48,221 bases of DNA from an uncultured Clostridia bacterium (lineage in GTDB: Bacteria > Bacillota > Clostridia > Christensenellales > Borkfalkiaceae): contig CALVMB010000006.1 of NCBI GenBank assembly GCA_944341895.1, forward strand, positions 1-48,221. Reading direction: 5' to 3'. Positions 40,580 to 48,221 of the stretch are shown piece by piece (the first letter of the stretch is position 1; the number at the start of each line of letters is the position of its first letter). A program made the position numbers and the translations under genes. The notes beneath the pieces were generated by a model that was not told where the DNA came from, ran no database searches, and worked only from the letters and a program-made list of their open reading frames with translations.

Positions 40580-41749
40580 ATGGACATTTATCAACGTTCG
40601 CTCGCATTGCACGCCGAACTGCGCGGCAAGTGGGAGATGCGCTCGCGCATCCCCGTGGACAGCCGCGAAGCGCTTTCGCTCGCCTATACGCCGGGCGTGG
40701 CGCAGGCCTGCAAGGAGATCGCCAAAGACCCGTCCGCGGCGTATGCGTATACGCGCAAATGGAACACCGTCGCCGTCGTTTCGGACGGCAGCGCGGTGCT
40801 GGGGCTGGGCAACATCGGCGGGCTGGCGGGGCTGCCCGTCATGGAAGGCAAATCCATCCTGTTCCGCGAATTTGCGGGCATCGATTCCGTCCCCATCGTG
40901 CTTTCGGGGCAGGACGAGGACGACATCGTGCGCACGGTGCAGATGATCGCGCCCTCGTTCGGCGGCATCAACCTCGAGGACATCTGCGCGCCCAAGTGTT
41001 TTGCGGTGGAGCGGCGGCTCAAAGAGACGTTGGACATCCCCGTCTTCCACGACGACCAGCACGGCACGGCGATCGTCGTCTCGGCGGCGCTGTTCAACGC
41101 GCTCAAACTGGCGGATAAACCCATCGAGAGCGCGCGCATCGTCATCTGCGGCGCGGGGAGCGCGGGCATCGCCATCTGCAAACTGCTGCTCGAAGGTGGC
41201 GCGCGCGACATCGTGATGGCGGACCGCAACGGGCTGGTCTGCGAGGGCGAGCCCTGGCTGACGGACGCCCAGAGCGAGATCGCAAGGCGCACCAACCGCG
41301 GCATGCTGCGCGGCACGCTCGCCGACGCGGTGCGCGGCGCGGACGTGTTCATCGGCGTTTCGGCGCCCCGCCAACTGACCAAAGAGATGGTGGCGGGCAT
41401 GGCGGAAAAGAGCGTCGTCTTTGCGATGGCGAACCCCGAACCTGAGATCTACCCGCAGGACGCGCTGGACGCGGGCGCGTTCGTCGTCGGCACGGGCAGG
41501 AGCGATTTCCCCAACCAGATCAACAACGTGCTCGCCTTCCCGGGCGTCTTCCGCGGCGCGCTGGACGTGCGCGCCAAAGAGATCAGCGAGGGCATGAAGG
41601 TGGCGGCGGCGCGCGCGCTCGCCGCGCTCGTGGGGGAGGACTTGTCCCGCGAGTGCATCATTCCTTCCGCCTTCGACAAACGCGTGGCGCCCGCGGTGGC
41701 GCAGGCGGTCGCCGAACAGGCGCGCCGCGAGGGATTGGCGCGCGCCTGA
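40580..41749 (+). CDS. Malic enzyme (NAD(P)-dependent, short bacterial type)
   Basis: 389 residues. It decarboxylates malate to pyruvate with NAD(P)+ and a divalent metal. Visible family segments: LAYTPGVAQACKEIA, then the lysine region YTRKWNTVAVVSDGSAVLG, the metal ligands EDICAPKCF and FHDDQHGTAIV, the nucleotide fold ICGAGSAGIAICKLL, and FAMANPEPEI. There is no PTA (phosphate acetyltransferase) extension. GGAGGAAAG lies before ATG 40580. Cofactor preference cannot be read. Probably co-transcribed with the CdaR-like gene. Confidence 0.93.
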   Translation: MDIYQRSLALHAELRGKWEMRSRIPVDSREALSLAYTPGVAQACKEIAKDPSAAYAYTRKWNTVAVVSDGSAVLGLGNIGGLAGLPVMEGKSILFREFAGIDSVPIVLSGQDEDDIVRTVQMIAPSFGGINLEDICAPKCFAVERRLKETLDIPVFHDDQHGTAIVVSAALFNALKLADKPIESARIVICGAGSAGIAICKLLLEGGARDIVMADRNGLVCEGEPWLTDAQSEIARRTNRGMLRGTLADAVRGADVFIGVSAPRQLTKEMVAGMAEKSVVFAMANPEPEIYPQDALDAGAFVVGTGRSDFPNQINNVLAFPGVFRGALDVRAKEISEGMKVAAARALAALVGEDLSRECIIPSAFDKRVAPAVAQAVAEQARREGLARA

Positions 41750-41771
41750 CGCGCCGAAAGGGGGGAAAGGG

Positions 41772-42167
41772 ATGACGTATGCGGAAATGCTGGCGCTCGC
41801 GCGCTCCAAACTCAACCCGCAGGTGTACGACAAATACTTTTCGGCGGGGTTCGTGAGCGCGGTGCTCGAGGGCGCGAACGGAAAATACTATACGGGCGTG
41901 AATCTCGATCTTGCCTGCGGGCTGGGCTTTTGCGCCGAACGCAACGCCGCCTCGACCATGCTCACCGACGGCGAACGCACGGTGCGGCGCATCGTGTGCG
42001 TGGACGAAAAGGGAGCGCTCATGACGCCCTGCGGCAGTTGCCGCGAGTTTTTGTTTCAACTTTCGCGCGAGAACGTGCGCGCCGAGTTTCTCGTTAGCGA
42101 ACACCCGCTCCGCGTCCGCACGCTGGGCGAATTTCTGCCCGACCCGTGGCAGACGGGACGCGAGTGA
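41772..42167 (+). CDS. Cytidine deaminase-like protein (blasticidin-S deaminase type)
   Basis: 131 residues, the normal size for tetrameric cytidine deaminases. The zinc site is visible as FCAERNAAS (catalytic Glu in CAE) and PCGSCREFL. The N-terminal YTGVNLDLACGLGF segment fits the blasticidin-S/cytidine deaminase branch. It deaminates cytidine or a related nucleoside; the exact substrate is unresolved. It begins 22 nt after the malic-enzyme gene. Confidence 0.85.
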   Translation: MTYAEMLALARSKLNPQVYDKYFSAGFVSAVLEGANGKYYTGVNLDLACGLGFCAERNAASTMLTDGERTVRRIVCVDEKGALMTPCGSCREFLFQLSRENVRAEFLVSEHPLRVRTLGEFLPDPWQTGRE

Positions 42168-42196
42168 ACAGATCGTAACCCATCGGAGAACAAAAC

Positions 42197-43591
42197 ATGC
42201 AGAACAACCATTCGCAAGACGGATCGGCAGAAGAACAGGCGCGCGCCCGCAACCGCGGCATCAAGATCGCGGCGATCGCATTGATTTCGGTCGCCGGCGC
42301 GGTCCTGTTCTTTTTTATCGGTTTTTTCGTCTATTACCTGACCTTGCCCGAAGGGGTGCGTTCTCTGCTCTGGATGAAAGAGCAGGTGGACGACTATTAC
42401 TATCGGGACGTGAGCGACGAAGCGTTCTGGAATGCCGCGCTGAACGGTGCCTCTTCCGCGCTGGACGATTATTCGCAGTATTATGATGCGGACAGTTACG
42501 ACGCCGTGATCGACGACCTCAACGGAAAGATGGAGGGGATCGGGGCGTCCTTTTTCGGCGGCACCAACAAACTGTACAAGGTGGCGATCGGTTCCCCCGC
42601 CTTTTTTGCGGACATCGTGCAGGGGGATTCGCCCGTCGAGGCGGGCATGTTCCTTACGGGCGCGGGCACGAGCGCGGACGCGCTGACCGATATCCTGTAT
42701 ACGCAGGTGGGGGATATGTACGTGTACGAAACTTCCGTCCAATCGGTGCTGAGCACCTTTGAAACGGGGGACACGGTGTACCTGCGCTTTTCCAAAGAGG
42801 CGGGAGACGATACCGAAAACTGCGTCGTCGCCAAAGTCACGCTCGCCGAATACACCGAAAGTTACGTGCTGTACGCGGGCGGCGGCAAGGCATACGCCGT
42901 GCTGTACGAGGGGGATACGGGCAAATGGACGGACGTGAGCGAATACGTCTCTGTCGAAAGCCTCGTCCCCGCGGGCACGGGGTATATCCGCATCGTGCAG
43001 TTTTCGGGCAACGTCGCCGAAGAGTTCCGTCTGGCGGCGGAACAGTACGCCGCGGACGGGGAGGGCACGCTGGTGCTCGACCTGCGCAACAACGGCGGCG
43101 GTTCGGTCGCGGCGATGGCGGACATCGCGGGCAGACTGATGAAGGAAGGCAAGGCGAACAGCGTCGTGCAGACGCACGCCTATAAAAACGGCACGGTGAC
43201 CGCCGACCGCATCGAACAGTGCACGTATGACCGCTATTTTGCGGACAGCGCGGTCTATGTGGCGACCAACTACAACACCGCGTCCGCATCCGAAGGGCTG
43301 ATCGGCGCGATGGTTTCGTACGGCACCATCGATTACGATAACATCTTTATCACCGCCACGGGCAAGTCGTCGGCGGCGCGCACTTTCGGCAAAGGGATCA
43401 TGCAGGCGTACCTTACCAACAGCGCCACGGGCGCATGCGTCAAACTGACCGTCGCCACCGTGTATTGGGCGAACGGCACATGCATCCACGGAACGGGCAT
43501 CACCACGGCGGACGGCGCGCGTCTCAGCCGCGCGCAGACCTTTGCCGATTACGGTGACCTCGAATTGCAGAACATCTTTGCGTCCGTCTGA
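42197..43591 (+). CDS. S41 (C-terminal-processing-like) peptidase, membrane-anchored
   Basis: 464 residues. One N-terminal transmembrane segment (IAAIALISVAGAVLFFFIGFFVYY) places the catalytic part outside the cell. An N-terminal helical region ends DDYSQYYD. A PDZ-like part lies at about 110-210 and the protease domain after about 260. Catalytic Ser is in NTASASEG near residue 363 and the general-base Lys is K399 in RTFGKG; the strand LVLDLRNNGGGSV precedes them. CtpA/CtpB-type enzymes cut secreted or membrane proteins. A 20-bp perfect hairpin follows. Confidence 0.87.
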   Translation: MQNNHSQDGSAEEQARARNRGIKIAAIALISVAGAVLFFFIGFFVYYLTLPEGVRSLLWMKEQVDDYYYRDVSDEAFWNAALNGASSALDDYSQYYDADSYDAVIDDLNGKMEGIGASFFGGTNKLYKVAIGSPAFFADIVQGDSPVEAGMFLTGAGTSADALTDILYTQVGDMYVYETSVQSVLSTFETGDTVYLRFSKEAGDDTENCVVAKVTLAEYTESYVLYAGGGKAYAVLYEGDTGKWTDVSEYVSVESLVPAGTGYIRIVQFSGNVAEEFRLAAEQYAADGEGTLVLDLRNNGGGSVAAMADIAGRLMKEGKANSVVQTHAYKNGTVTADRIEQCTYDRYFADSAVYVATNYNTASASEGLIGAMVSYGTIDYDNIFITATGKSSAARTFGKGIMQAYLTNSATGACVKLTVATVYWANGTCIHGTGITTADGARLSRAQTFADYGDLELQNIFASV

Positions 43592-43612
43592 CGCGGGAAA
43601 GAATACAAGCGA

Positions 43613-43654
43613 CAGGGCGGCGCCCCGCAGGACCTCCTGCGGGGCGCCGCCCTG
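43613..43654. terminator. Long perfect hairpin between convergent genes
   Basis: 20-bp arms (43613-43632 with 43635-43654) with only 2 nt between them, so the real loop takes up some arm bases. No U-run. It can serve both the S41 gene and the minus-strand gene to its right. Confidence 0.6.
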
Positions 43655-43687
43655 ATCTTCGCGCGTTGGGAGCGGCGGCCGCCGCGT

Positions 43688-44086
43688 TCACGAAAAGTAG
43701 CGGTTGAGCGCGGCGACGATCTCCGCGTCCGCAAACGCGATGGGGGCGAGCGGGTTTTCCGCCGCGCCGCCTTTCTGCGGCGCGTTCCCGCCGCGGGGAA
43801 ACAGGGCGCCGAGGTCGATGCCGCGCAGCAGCCCGAGCAGTTCGGGGGGCACGCCCAGCAGTTTTGCCAGCGCCGCCGCCCCTTCGCCTCCCGCGCCTTC
43901 CGCGGCGAGTGAGCGGAAGGCGCCCGTGCGGGCGAGTTCGCCGAACCGCACGGCGGCGTCGGCGAGGTCCGCCCCGTTCACGCCGCCGATGCGCGCGCGG
44001 CGGAACCATTCGCTCTTTTGCAGCGTGCGGAAATCTTCTTCCGTCCGCGCAAACAAGAGGGCGAGTACGGCAAGGATCATCTCCAT
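43688..44086 (-). CDS. Small protein of unknown function (132 aa)
   Basis: 132 residues, not recognised. A short hydrophobic N-terminus (MEMILAVLALLFA) could be a weak membrane segment. Then comes RTLQKSEWFRRARIGGVN, an Ala/Gly-rich middle, and a C-terminal LAPIAFADAEIVAALNRYFS that looks like a conserved helix. The open frame reaches 44317, but GGGAGG sits just before ATG 44086. Divergent from the next small gene across 76 nt, so the two may be functionally linked. Confidence 0.6.
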   Translation of the reverse strand: MEMILAVLALLFARTEEDFRTLQKSEWFRRARIGGVNGADLADAAVRFGELARTGAFRSLAAEGAGGEGAAALAKLLGVPPELLGLLRGIDLGALFPRGGNAPQKGGAAENPLAPIAFADAEIVAALNRYFS

Positions 44087-44162
44087 ACAAACCTCCCGCG
44101 GCAAAGGCAAGGCGCGCGTCTGCCGCATATACATGATTGAACGATCTTTTCGGAGGTGCATC

Positions 44163-44462
44163 ATGCAGGATTTCAGTTCTTTTGTGCAAAGCGGGGAAAC
44201 GGGGAAAGCGGGCAGGGAGACGGGCGCTCCGCAGGACGCCGAGGCGTTCGTCGGGGCGGTGCAGGACATGGCGCGCGCCTTCGGCGGAAAAAACGAGGGC
44301 GAACTGCTGCGCGCCATCTATGCCGAGGCGGAACGCAGCCGCCGCGCGGGCACGCTCAGCGATGCCGAGATCGACAATTTCGCCGCCGCCGTTTCGCCCA
44401 TGCTGGATGCGTCCAAACGCAAAAAACTGGCGCAGGTGGTGGCGCGGCTCAAAAAGATGTGA
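44163..44462 (+). CDS. Small protein of unknown function (99 aa)
   Basis: 99 residues, not recognised. A variable N-terminal 25 residues precede a predicted helical bundle: FVGAVQDMARAFGGKNEGEL, AIYAEAERSRRAGTL, and SPMLDASKRKKLAQVVARL (quoted in parts). No membrane segment or motif. CGGAGG precedes ATG 44163. Divergent neighbour of the 132-aa gene. Confidence 0.6.
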   Translation: MQDFSSFVQSGETGKAGRETGAPQDAEAFVGAVQDMARAFGGKNEGELLRAIYAEAERSRRAGTLSDAEIDNFAAAVSPMLDASKRKKLAQVVARLKKM

Positions 44463-44523
44463 ACCGCCTGCGGGGCGCGTTCGCGCCCGCCGTGCGATCT
44501 CCTGCTTTGTCCGCGGGGCGCGT

Positions 44524-45672
44524 TCACGCTCTCTGTGCGATCTCTTGCACCGCCTGCAAAAAGCGGTCGCATTCCGCGCGGGTGTTGTGCGCCGAAAGGC
44601 TGGCGCGCACCAGCCCCGCGTCCGCGCCCAGCGCGGCGTGCATGCGCGGCGCGCAGTGCAGTCCGCCGCGCACCGCGATGTCGTACCCGTCCGAAAGCGC
44701 CTGCGCGAACAGTTCGGATTGCAGGCGGTCGCAGGCAAAGGCGACGATGCCGCAGGGGTTGGGTTCGGAATAAACGCGGATATGCGGCAGAGCGGCGAGC
44801 CCCTCGCACAGGATCGCGGTGAGCGCGTACACCTTTTTCGCGTCCTCGCGCATGTGTTCCATGGCATACAGCGTCCCTTCGGCAAGGGAGGCGATCGCGG
44901 GACAGGAGAGGGTGCCCGCTTCCAGACGGTCGGGAAAGAAATCGGGCATGGCGGGGTCGGCGCTGACGCTGCCTGTTCCGCCGCAGAGCAGGGGCGCGGG
45001 GGAAAAGCGTTCGGAAAGGAGCAGCGCGCCCGCGCCCTGAATGGCGTGCATGCCCTTGTGCCCCGCCACGGCGAGTGCGTCGATGCCCGCCGCTTTCATG
45101 TCGACGGGGATGTGTCCGCACGCCTGCGCGCCGTCGCATACGGTCAGTACCTGCGGCGGGAGCAGGGCGCGCACTCTTGCGGGGTCGATGCGCATGCCCG
45201 TGACGTTGGAAGCGAGGGTGAACACCGCCGCCGCCGTATGTTCGTCCGCCGCCGCGGCGATGTCCTCGGGCAGGATGCTGCCCCCGCGCAGGGGTACGAC
45301 GCGCACGCGCGCCCGCCCCGCGCGTTCGAGCGCGAACAGCGGGCGGAGCACGGAATTGTGTTCGGCTTCGGTGGTCACGAAGTTGGGCAGGGCTTCGTCT
45401 GCCGAAGACGGAAGCGCGTTCGCCGCGCCGAAGACGGCGGCGTTGAGCGCCTCGGTGCAGTTTTTGGTAAAGATCACCTTTTCCCAGGTTTCCCCGCCGA
45501 AAAAGCGGCAGAGCAGTTTGCGGCAGGCAAGCACGTTTTCCGCCGCCGCCACCGAGAGCGCGTGCCCGCTTCGGCCCGGGTTGGCGCAGACGCCCTCGAT
45601 GCAGGCGAGCACGGCGCGCACCACGCTGTCCGGTTTGTGCCCGCCCGTGGCGGCATTGTCGAAATAGATCAT
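44524..45672 (-). CDS. Cysteine desulfurase (class V aminotransferase)
   Basis: 382 residues. It removes sulfur (or selenium) from cysteine (selenocysteine) with pyridoxal phosphate. The start IYFDNAATGGHKPDSVV is typical, the PLP lysine is in VAGHKGMHAIQGAG near residue 205, and TTEAEHNSVLRPL matches the family. The C-terminal SufS/NifS-type cysteine loop is not obvious; the segment RGGLHCAPRMHAALG carries a cysteine in that area. GGAGG lies before ATG 45672. Divergent from a DUF3343 sulfur/selenium-carrier-like gene, which supports a sulfur-relay role. Confidence 0.9.
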   Translation of the reverse strand: MIYFDNAATGGHKPDSVVRAVLACIEGVCANPGRSGHALSVAAAENVLACRKLLCRFFGGETWEKVIFTKNCTEALNAAVFGAANALPSSADEALPNFVTTEAEHNSVLRPLFALERAGRARVRVVPLRGGSILPEDIAAAADEHTAAAVFTLASNVTGMRIDPARVRALLPPQVLTVCDGAQACGHIPVDMKAAGIDALAVAGHKGMHAIQGAGALLLSERFSPAPLLCGGTGSVSADPAMPDFFPDRLEAGTLSCPAIASLAEGTLYAMEHMREDAKKVYALTAILCEGLAALPHIRVYSEPNPCGIVAFACDRLQSELFAQALSDGYDIAVRGGLHCAPRMHAALGADAGLVRASLSAHNTRAECDRFLQAVQEIAQRA

Positions 45673-45781
45673 GGCGGCCTCCAGTGCCGCATACGCCAAA
45701 ACGTGCGGCAATTCATATACTGTACTAATATATGCCGCGCGCGGCGAAAGTTGCAAGCGGCGAAAAACGAAGGTGAATCCT

Positions 45782-46039
45782 ATGCAAAGCATTCTCGCGG
45801 TCTTCCGCTCGCGCGCGCAGGCGCTGGATTATGTATCGCGGCTCAAAAGCCGCGGCATTTCCGCCTGCGCCGTCTCCACTCCGCGCGAGGCGAACGTCGG
45901 TTGCGGCATCTCTGCGCGCATCGGCACGTTCGATCTTTCCCGCGCCCGTCGCGCGCTCGCGGGCGGGAATTATACGGCGTTCGTCGGGTTTTTCCGCGTC
46001 GATACGCAGTTCGGCGGAGTGCGCGTCTACCCCGCGTGA
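45782..46039 (+). CDS. DUF3343 protein, sulfur/selenium-carrier-like
   Basis: 85 residues, the typical DUF3343 length. The conserved segment STPREANVGCGISARI contains the P-x-x-x-CG motif; the cysteine is the likely carrier residue. In other bacteria DUF3343 genes occur beside cysteine desulfurases and selenium genes. Here it is divergent from a desulfurase across 109 nt. A GGTGA site precedes ATG 45782. The specific acceptor is not indicated. Confidence 0.8.
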   Translation: MQSILAVFRSRAQALDYVSRLKSRGISACAVSTPREANVGCGISARIGTFDLSRARRALAGGNYTAFVGFFRVDTQFGGVRVYPA

Positions 46040-46056
46040 GGCGGGCGGACCGCTTT

Positions 46057-46086
46057 TTTGAGCCTCGCCTGCGGGCGGGGCTCAAA
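46057..46086. terminator. Hairpin after the DUF3343 gene
   Basis: 13-bp stem (46057-46069 with 46074-46086, one G-U pair) with a run of T just before it and AAATT just after. Termination strength is uncertain. Confidence 0.5.
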
Positions 46087-46091
46087 TTGAG

Positions 46092-46120
46092 TTGTCAATT
46101 CGGCGCGTCTGTGGTACAAT
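46092..46120 (+). promoter_or_regulatory. Promoter of nth
   Basis: -35 TTGTCA (46092-46097), 17-nt spacer, -10 TACAAT (46115-46120). The nth ATG lies 6 nt after the -10 box. Confidence 0.75.
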
Positions 46121-46126
46121 GGCGGC

Positions 46127-46759
46127 ATGGATCCGACAAAAGCAAACCAAGCGCTGCGCCTGCTCGGGCAGACGTACGCGGGCGCCCGCGCGGCGCTGCA
46201 TTATACGAGCGCGTACGAACTGCTCGTCGCGGTCATCCTTTCCGCGCAGTGCACGGACGAGCGCGTCAATAAAGTCACCGAACAACTGTTCCGCGAACAC
46301 AACACGCCCGCGAGCATGCTCACGCTCTCGCAGGAACAACTGGAAGGGTACATCTATTCCTGCGGGCTGTACCGCAGCAAGGCGGCGCACATCCTCTCCG
46401 CCTCGCGCGACATCGTCGAAAAGTTTGCGGGACAGGTTCCCGAGGACTTTTTCGCCCTGCGTTCGCTGGCGGGGGTGGGGCAGAAGACGGCGAACGTCGT
46501 CTCCGCGGTATGGTTCGAAAAGGACGCGATCGCGGTGGACACGCACGTGTTCCGCGTCTCCAATCGCCTGGGACTGGCGCACGCGAACACGCCGCTCAAA
46601 ACGGAAGAACAGTTGAAACAGGTCATCCCGCAGAGCGACTGGTCCAAGGCGCACCACTGGCTCATCTGGCACGGGCGCAAGGTCTGCCACGCGCAAAAAC
46701 CAGACTGCGTTCACTGTCCGCTGGCGGGTGTGTGCGACGAATACGCAAAAAATCACTGA
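46127..46759 (+). CDS. nth: Endonuclease III (DNA base-excision repair glycosylase/lyase)
   Basis: 210 residues. It removes oxidised pyrimidines from DNA and cuts the abasic site. Catalytic K120 lies in the helix-hairpin-helix LAGVGQKTANVV and D138 in AVDTHVFRV, the same numbers as in E. coli Nth. The 4Fe-4S cluster is C-x6-C-x2-C-x5-C in KVCHAQKPDCVHCPLAGVC. No ribosome-binding site precedes ATG 46127, and the ATG falls at the predicted transcription start, so the message may be leaderless. The last codons and stop are duplicated just downstream. Confidence 0.96.
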   Translation: MDPTKANQALRLLGQTYAGARAALHYTSAYELLVAVILSAQCTDERVNKVTEQLFREHNTPASMLTLSQEQLEGYIYSCGLYRSKAAHILSASRDIVEKFAGQVPEDFFALRSLAGVGQKTANVVSAVWFEKDAIAVDTHVFRVSNRLGLAHANTPLKTEEQLKQVIPQSDWSKAHHWLIWHGRKVCHAQKPDCVHCPLAGVCDEYAKNH

Positions 46760-46826
46760 ACGTACCGCGCCGAGCGCGGGCGACGAATACGCAAAAAATC
46801 ACTGAACGCGCCGCGCAGAGCGCGGT
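46735..46826 (+). repeat. Tandem 46-bp duplication of the nth 3' end
   Basis: Two adjacent 46-bp units (46735-46780 and 46781-46826) with 42 identical positions. Copy 1 contains the last nth codons and TGA; copy 2 lies between nth and obgE. Each ends in a short hairpin, CCGCGC and GCGCGG, around a 3-nt loop. Confidence 0.85.
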
Positions 46827-46865
46827 GCGCGCCGCGGCGGACGAGCCTGCGGCGGAGGGCAGGAC

Positions 46866-48140
46866 ATGGCATCGTTATTTACCGATAAAGTCAAGATCAT
46901 CATCAAATCGGGGGACGGCGGCGACGGCATGAACTCGTTCAAGAGTTTCAAAGGCTTTGCCAACGGCGGTCCCGACGGCGGCGACGGCGGCAAGGGCGGC
47001 GACGTGTACATCGTCGGCGACAAGGACAAGGGCGACCTCATCGATTTCCGTTACGGCGGAAAGTTTGCGGCGGGCAACGGCGAACGCGGCGGCACCAACA
47101 ACTGCTTCGGCAAGGGCGGCGCGGATGTCGTCATCTCCGTCCCGCTAGGCACGCTCGTGCGCGACGCCGAAACGGGCAGGATCCTGTGCGACGTGTATGC
47201 CGACGGCGAAAAGAAACTGCTCGCGCGCGGCGGAAACGGCGGCAAGGGCAACGTGCGCTTTACCACGGCGCGCCGCCACGCCCCGCACTTTGCGCAGAAA
47301 GGGCAGAAGACGCAGGCACATACCCTCATCCTCGAACTGAAAATGATCGCCGACGTGGGGCTGATCGGCTTTCCGAACGTGGGCAAGAGCACGCTCTTGT
47401 CCAAAATTTCGGCGGCGCGGCCCAAGATCGCGAACTATCATTTCACCACCCTTTCCCCCAATCTGGGCGTGGTGAAGTATTACGACCGTTCCTTCGTGGC
47501 GGCGGATATCCCCGGGCTGATCGAGGGCGCGGCGCAGGGCGCGGGACTTGGGCACGATTTTCTGCGCCACATCGAGCGCACGCGCATGCTCGTGCACGTG
47601 GTGGACGTTTCGGGCACCGAAGGGCGCGATCCGTACGAGGATTTCAAAAAGATCAACGCCGAACTCAAAGAATACAGCCCCAAACTGGCGGCACTGCCGC
47701 AACTGGTCGTGCTCAACAAGTGCGATCTGCCCGACGCGTCGGAGAACGTGAAGGCATTCCGCAAAAAATGCCGCAAATACAAGGCGTTCCCCGTTACGGC
47801 GGTGACGGGCGAGGGAACAAAGGAACTCATCGCCGCGATCTTTGCGGTGCTGGAAACTCTCCCGCCCGCCGAGCCCATTCCCGCCGACGAATTTGAATAC
47901 GAAAGGGCGGACGTCAACGAGTTTTTCATCGACAAGGACGAACAGGAGAACGTTTGGTACGTCACGGGCGGCCTCGTGGATATGCTGGAACGCAACGTCG
48001 TGCTGTCCGATCCCGATTCGATGGCATATTTTCAGAAGGTTCTGCGCGACAAGGGCGTCATCCGCGAACTCAAGCGCCGCGGCGTGCAGGAGGACGACAC
48101 CGTCGTCGTTGCGGACGTGGAATTTGCCTTCAAGGAGTAA
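46866..48140 (+). CDS. obgE: Obg GTPase (ribosome assembly / stress)
   Basis: 424 residues with all three Obg parts. The glycine-rich Obg domain (1-158) contains GGDGGDGGKGGDVYIVGD-type repeats. The GTPase domain has the G1 loop GFPNVGKST, DIPGLIEGA and NKCD. The C-terminal OCT domain ends RELKRRGVQEDDTVVVADVEF. Obg assists 50S ribosome assembly and links to ppGpp. Here obgE follows nth rather than the usual rplU-rpmA ribosomal genes. GGAGGGCAGGAC lies before ATG 46866. A perfect hairpin follows the stop. Confidence 0.96.
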   Translation: MASLFTDKVKIIIKSGDGGDGMNSFKSFKGFANGGPDGGDGGKGGDVYIVGDKDKGDLIDFRYGGKFAAGNGERGGTNNCFGKGGADVVISVPLGTLVRDAETGRILCDVYADGEKKLLARGGNGGKGNVRFTTARRHAPHFAQKGQKTQAHTLILELKMIADVGLIGFPNVGKSTLLSKISAARPKIANYHFTTLSPNLGVVKYYDRSFVAADIPGLIEGAAQGAGLGHDFLRHIERTRMLVHVVDVSGTEGRDPYEDFKKINAELKEYSPKLAALPQLVVLNKCDLPDASENVKAFRKKCRKYKAFPVTAVTGEGTKELIAAIFAVLETLPPAEPIPADEFEYERADVNEFFIDKDEQENVWYVTGGLVDMLERNVVLSDPDSMAYFQKVLRDKGVIRELKRRGVQEDDTVVVADVEFAFKE

Positions 48141-48150
48141 AAAGGTTCAC

Positions 48151-48182
48151 ACTTTTTCTTTCGTGCTGACGAAAGAAAAAGT
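48151..48182 (+). terminator. Hairpin after obgE
   Basis: 14-bp perfect stem (48151-48164 with 48169-48182), loop GCTG. A second stem with 9-bp arms (48191-48199 with 48210-48218) follows at the window edge. Neither is followed by a T-run of five or more inside the window. Confidence 0.6.
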
Positions 48183-48221
48183 CGTGACGGGAGGGGAAAC
48201 CCGAACGGTTTTCCCCTCGTT

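Noticed and set aside
43689-44317. 209-codon version of the small minus-strand protein
   Set aside because: The extra N-terminus overlaps the divergent gene and has no ribosome site; ATG 44086 does.
46735-46826. Possible CRISPR or larger repeat array
   Set aside because: Only two directly adjacent units without spacers, one within a coding sequence.

Overview
The window is a GC-rich stretch of a Bacillota (Clostridia-type) chromosome. The Gram-positive character is inferred from lipoproteins with lipobox cysteines, a surface protein ending in one membrane anchor plus a lysine tail, strong purine-rich ribosome-binding sites and SigA-like promoters with 17-nt spacers. An intestinal, plant- or host-glycan-degrading anaerobe is a reasonable inference. 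No rRNA, tRNA, CRISPR array, transposase or phage gene was seen.

Left edge (1-1326): the 3' end of a Fic-family gene, then a membrane-protein gene apparently split by an in-frame TAG, then a gene-free stretch with a strong two-way terminator.

Glycan-utilisation locus (1327-28390): a GH127 beta-L-arabinofuranosidase gene (minus strand) diverges from a metallo-hydrolase plus ROK-repressor pair. After a terminator comes a roughly 23-kb plus-strand operon. Its genes encode a 1296-aa anchored surface protein, a carbohydrate ABC importer (lipoprotein plus two permeases), a second secreted modular protein, a DUF4838 lipoprotein, a GH20-like enzyme, a GH94-like phosphorylase, an FAD oxidoreductase, a GH36 alpha-galactosidase, a HAD phosphatase, a MATE transporter and a metallo-beta-lactamase-fold hydrolase. 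Many junctions overlap (ATGA). A 24-bp palindrome lies just downstream of the operon's -10 box, and a partial copy sits at the same distance from the GH127 -10 box. This suggests one regulon, with the ROK protein as the best local repressor candidate. The two large surface proteins share a repeated, apparently undescribed module (two copies plus one).

Envelope and redox section (28439-37321): an MgtC-like membrane protein; a minus-strand PadR/DUF1700/DUF4097 operon with an inverted repeat across its promoter; a Crp/Fnr regulator next to thioredoxin and CoA-disulfide reductase-rhodanese genes, with a Crp-like dyad centred near -41 of the trxA promoter; a methyltransferase and an ATPase; and two flavodoxin-fold oxidoreductases.

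Housekeeping section (37539-48221): a large unknown membrane protein; a CdaR/PucR-type regulator with malic enzyme, cytidine-deaminase-like and S41 protease genes; two small unknown proteins; a cysteine desulfurase divergent from a DUF3343 sulfur/selenium-carrier-like gene; and nth followed by a short tandem duplication and obgE.

Stop codons in the 40 gene ends seen are about 28 TGA, 11 TAA and 1 TAG. That makes the two in-frame TAG positions with open frames beyond them worth checking.
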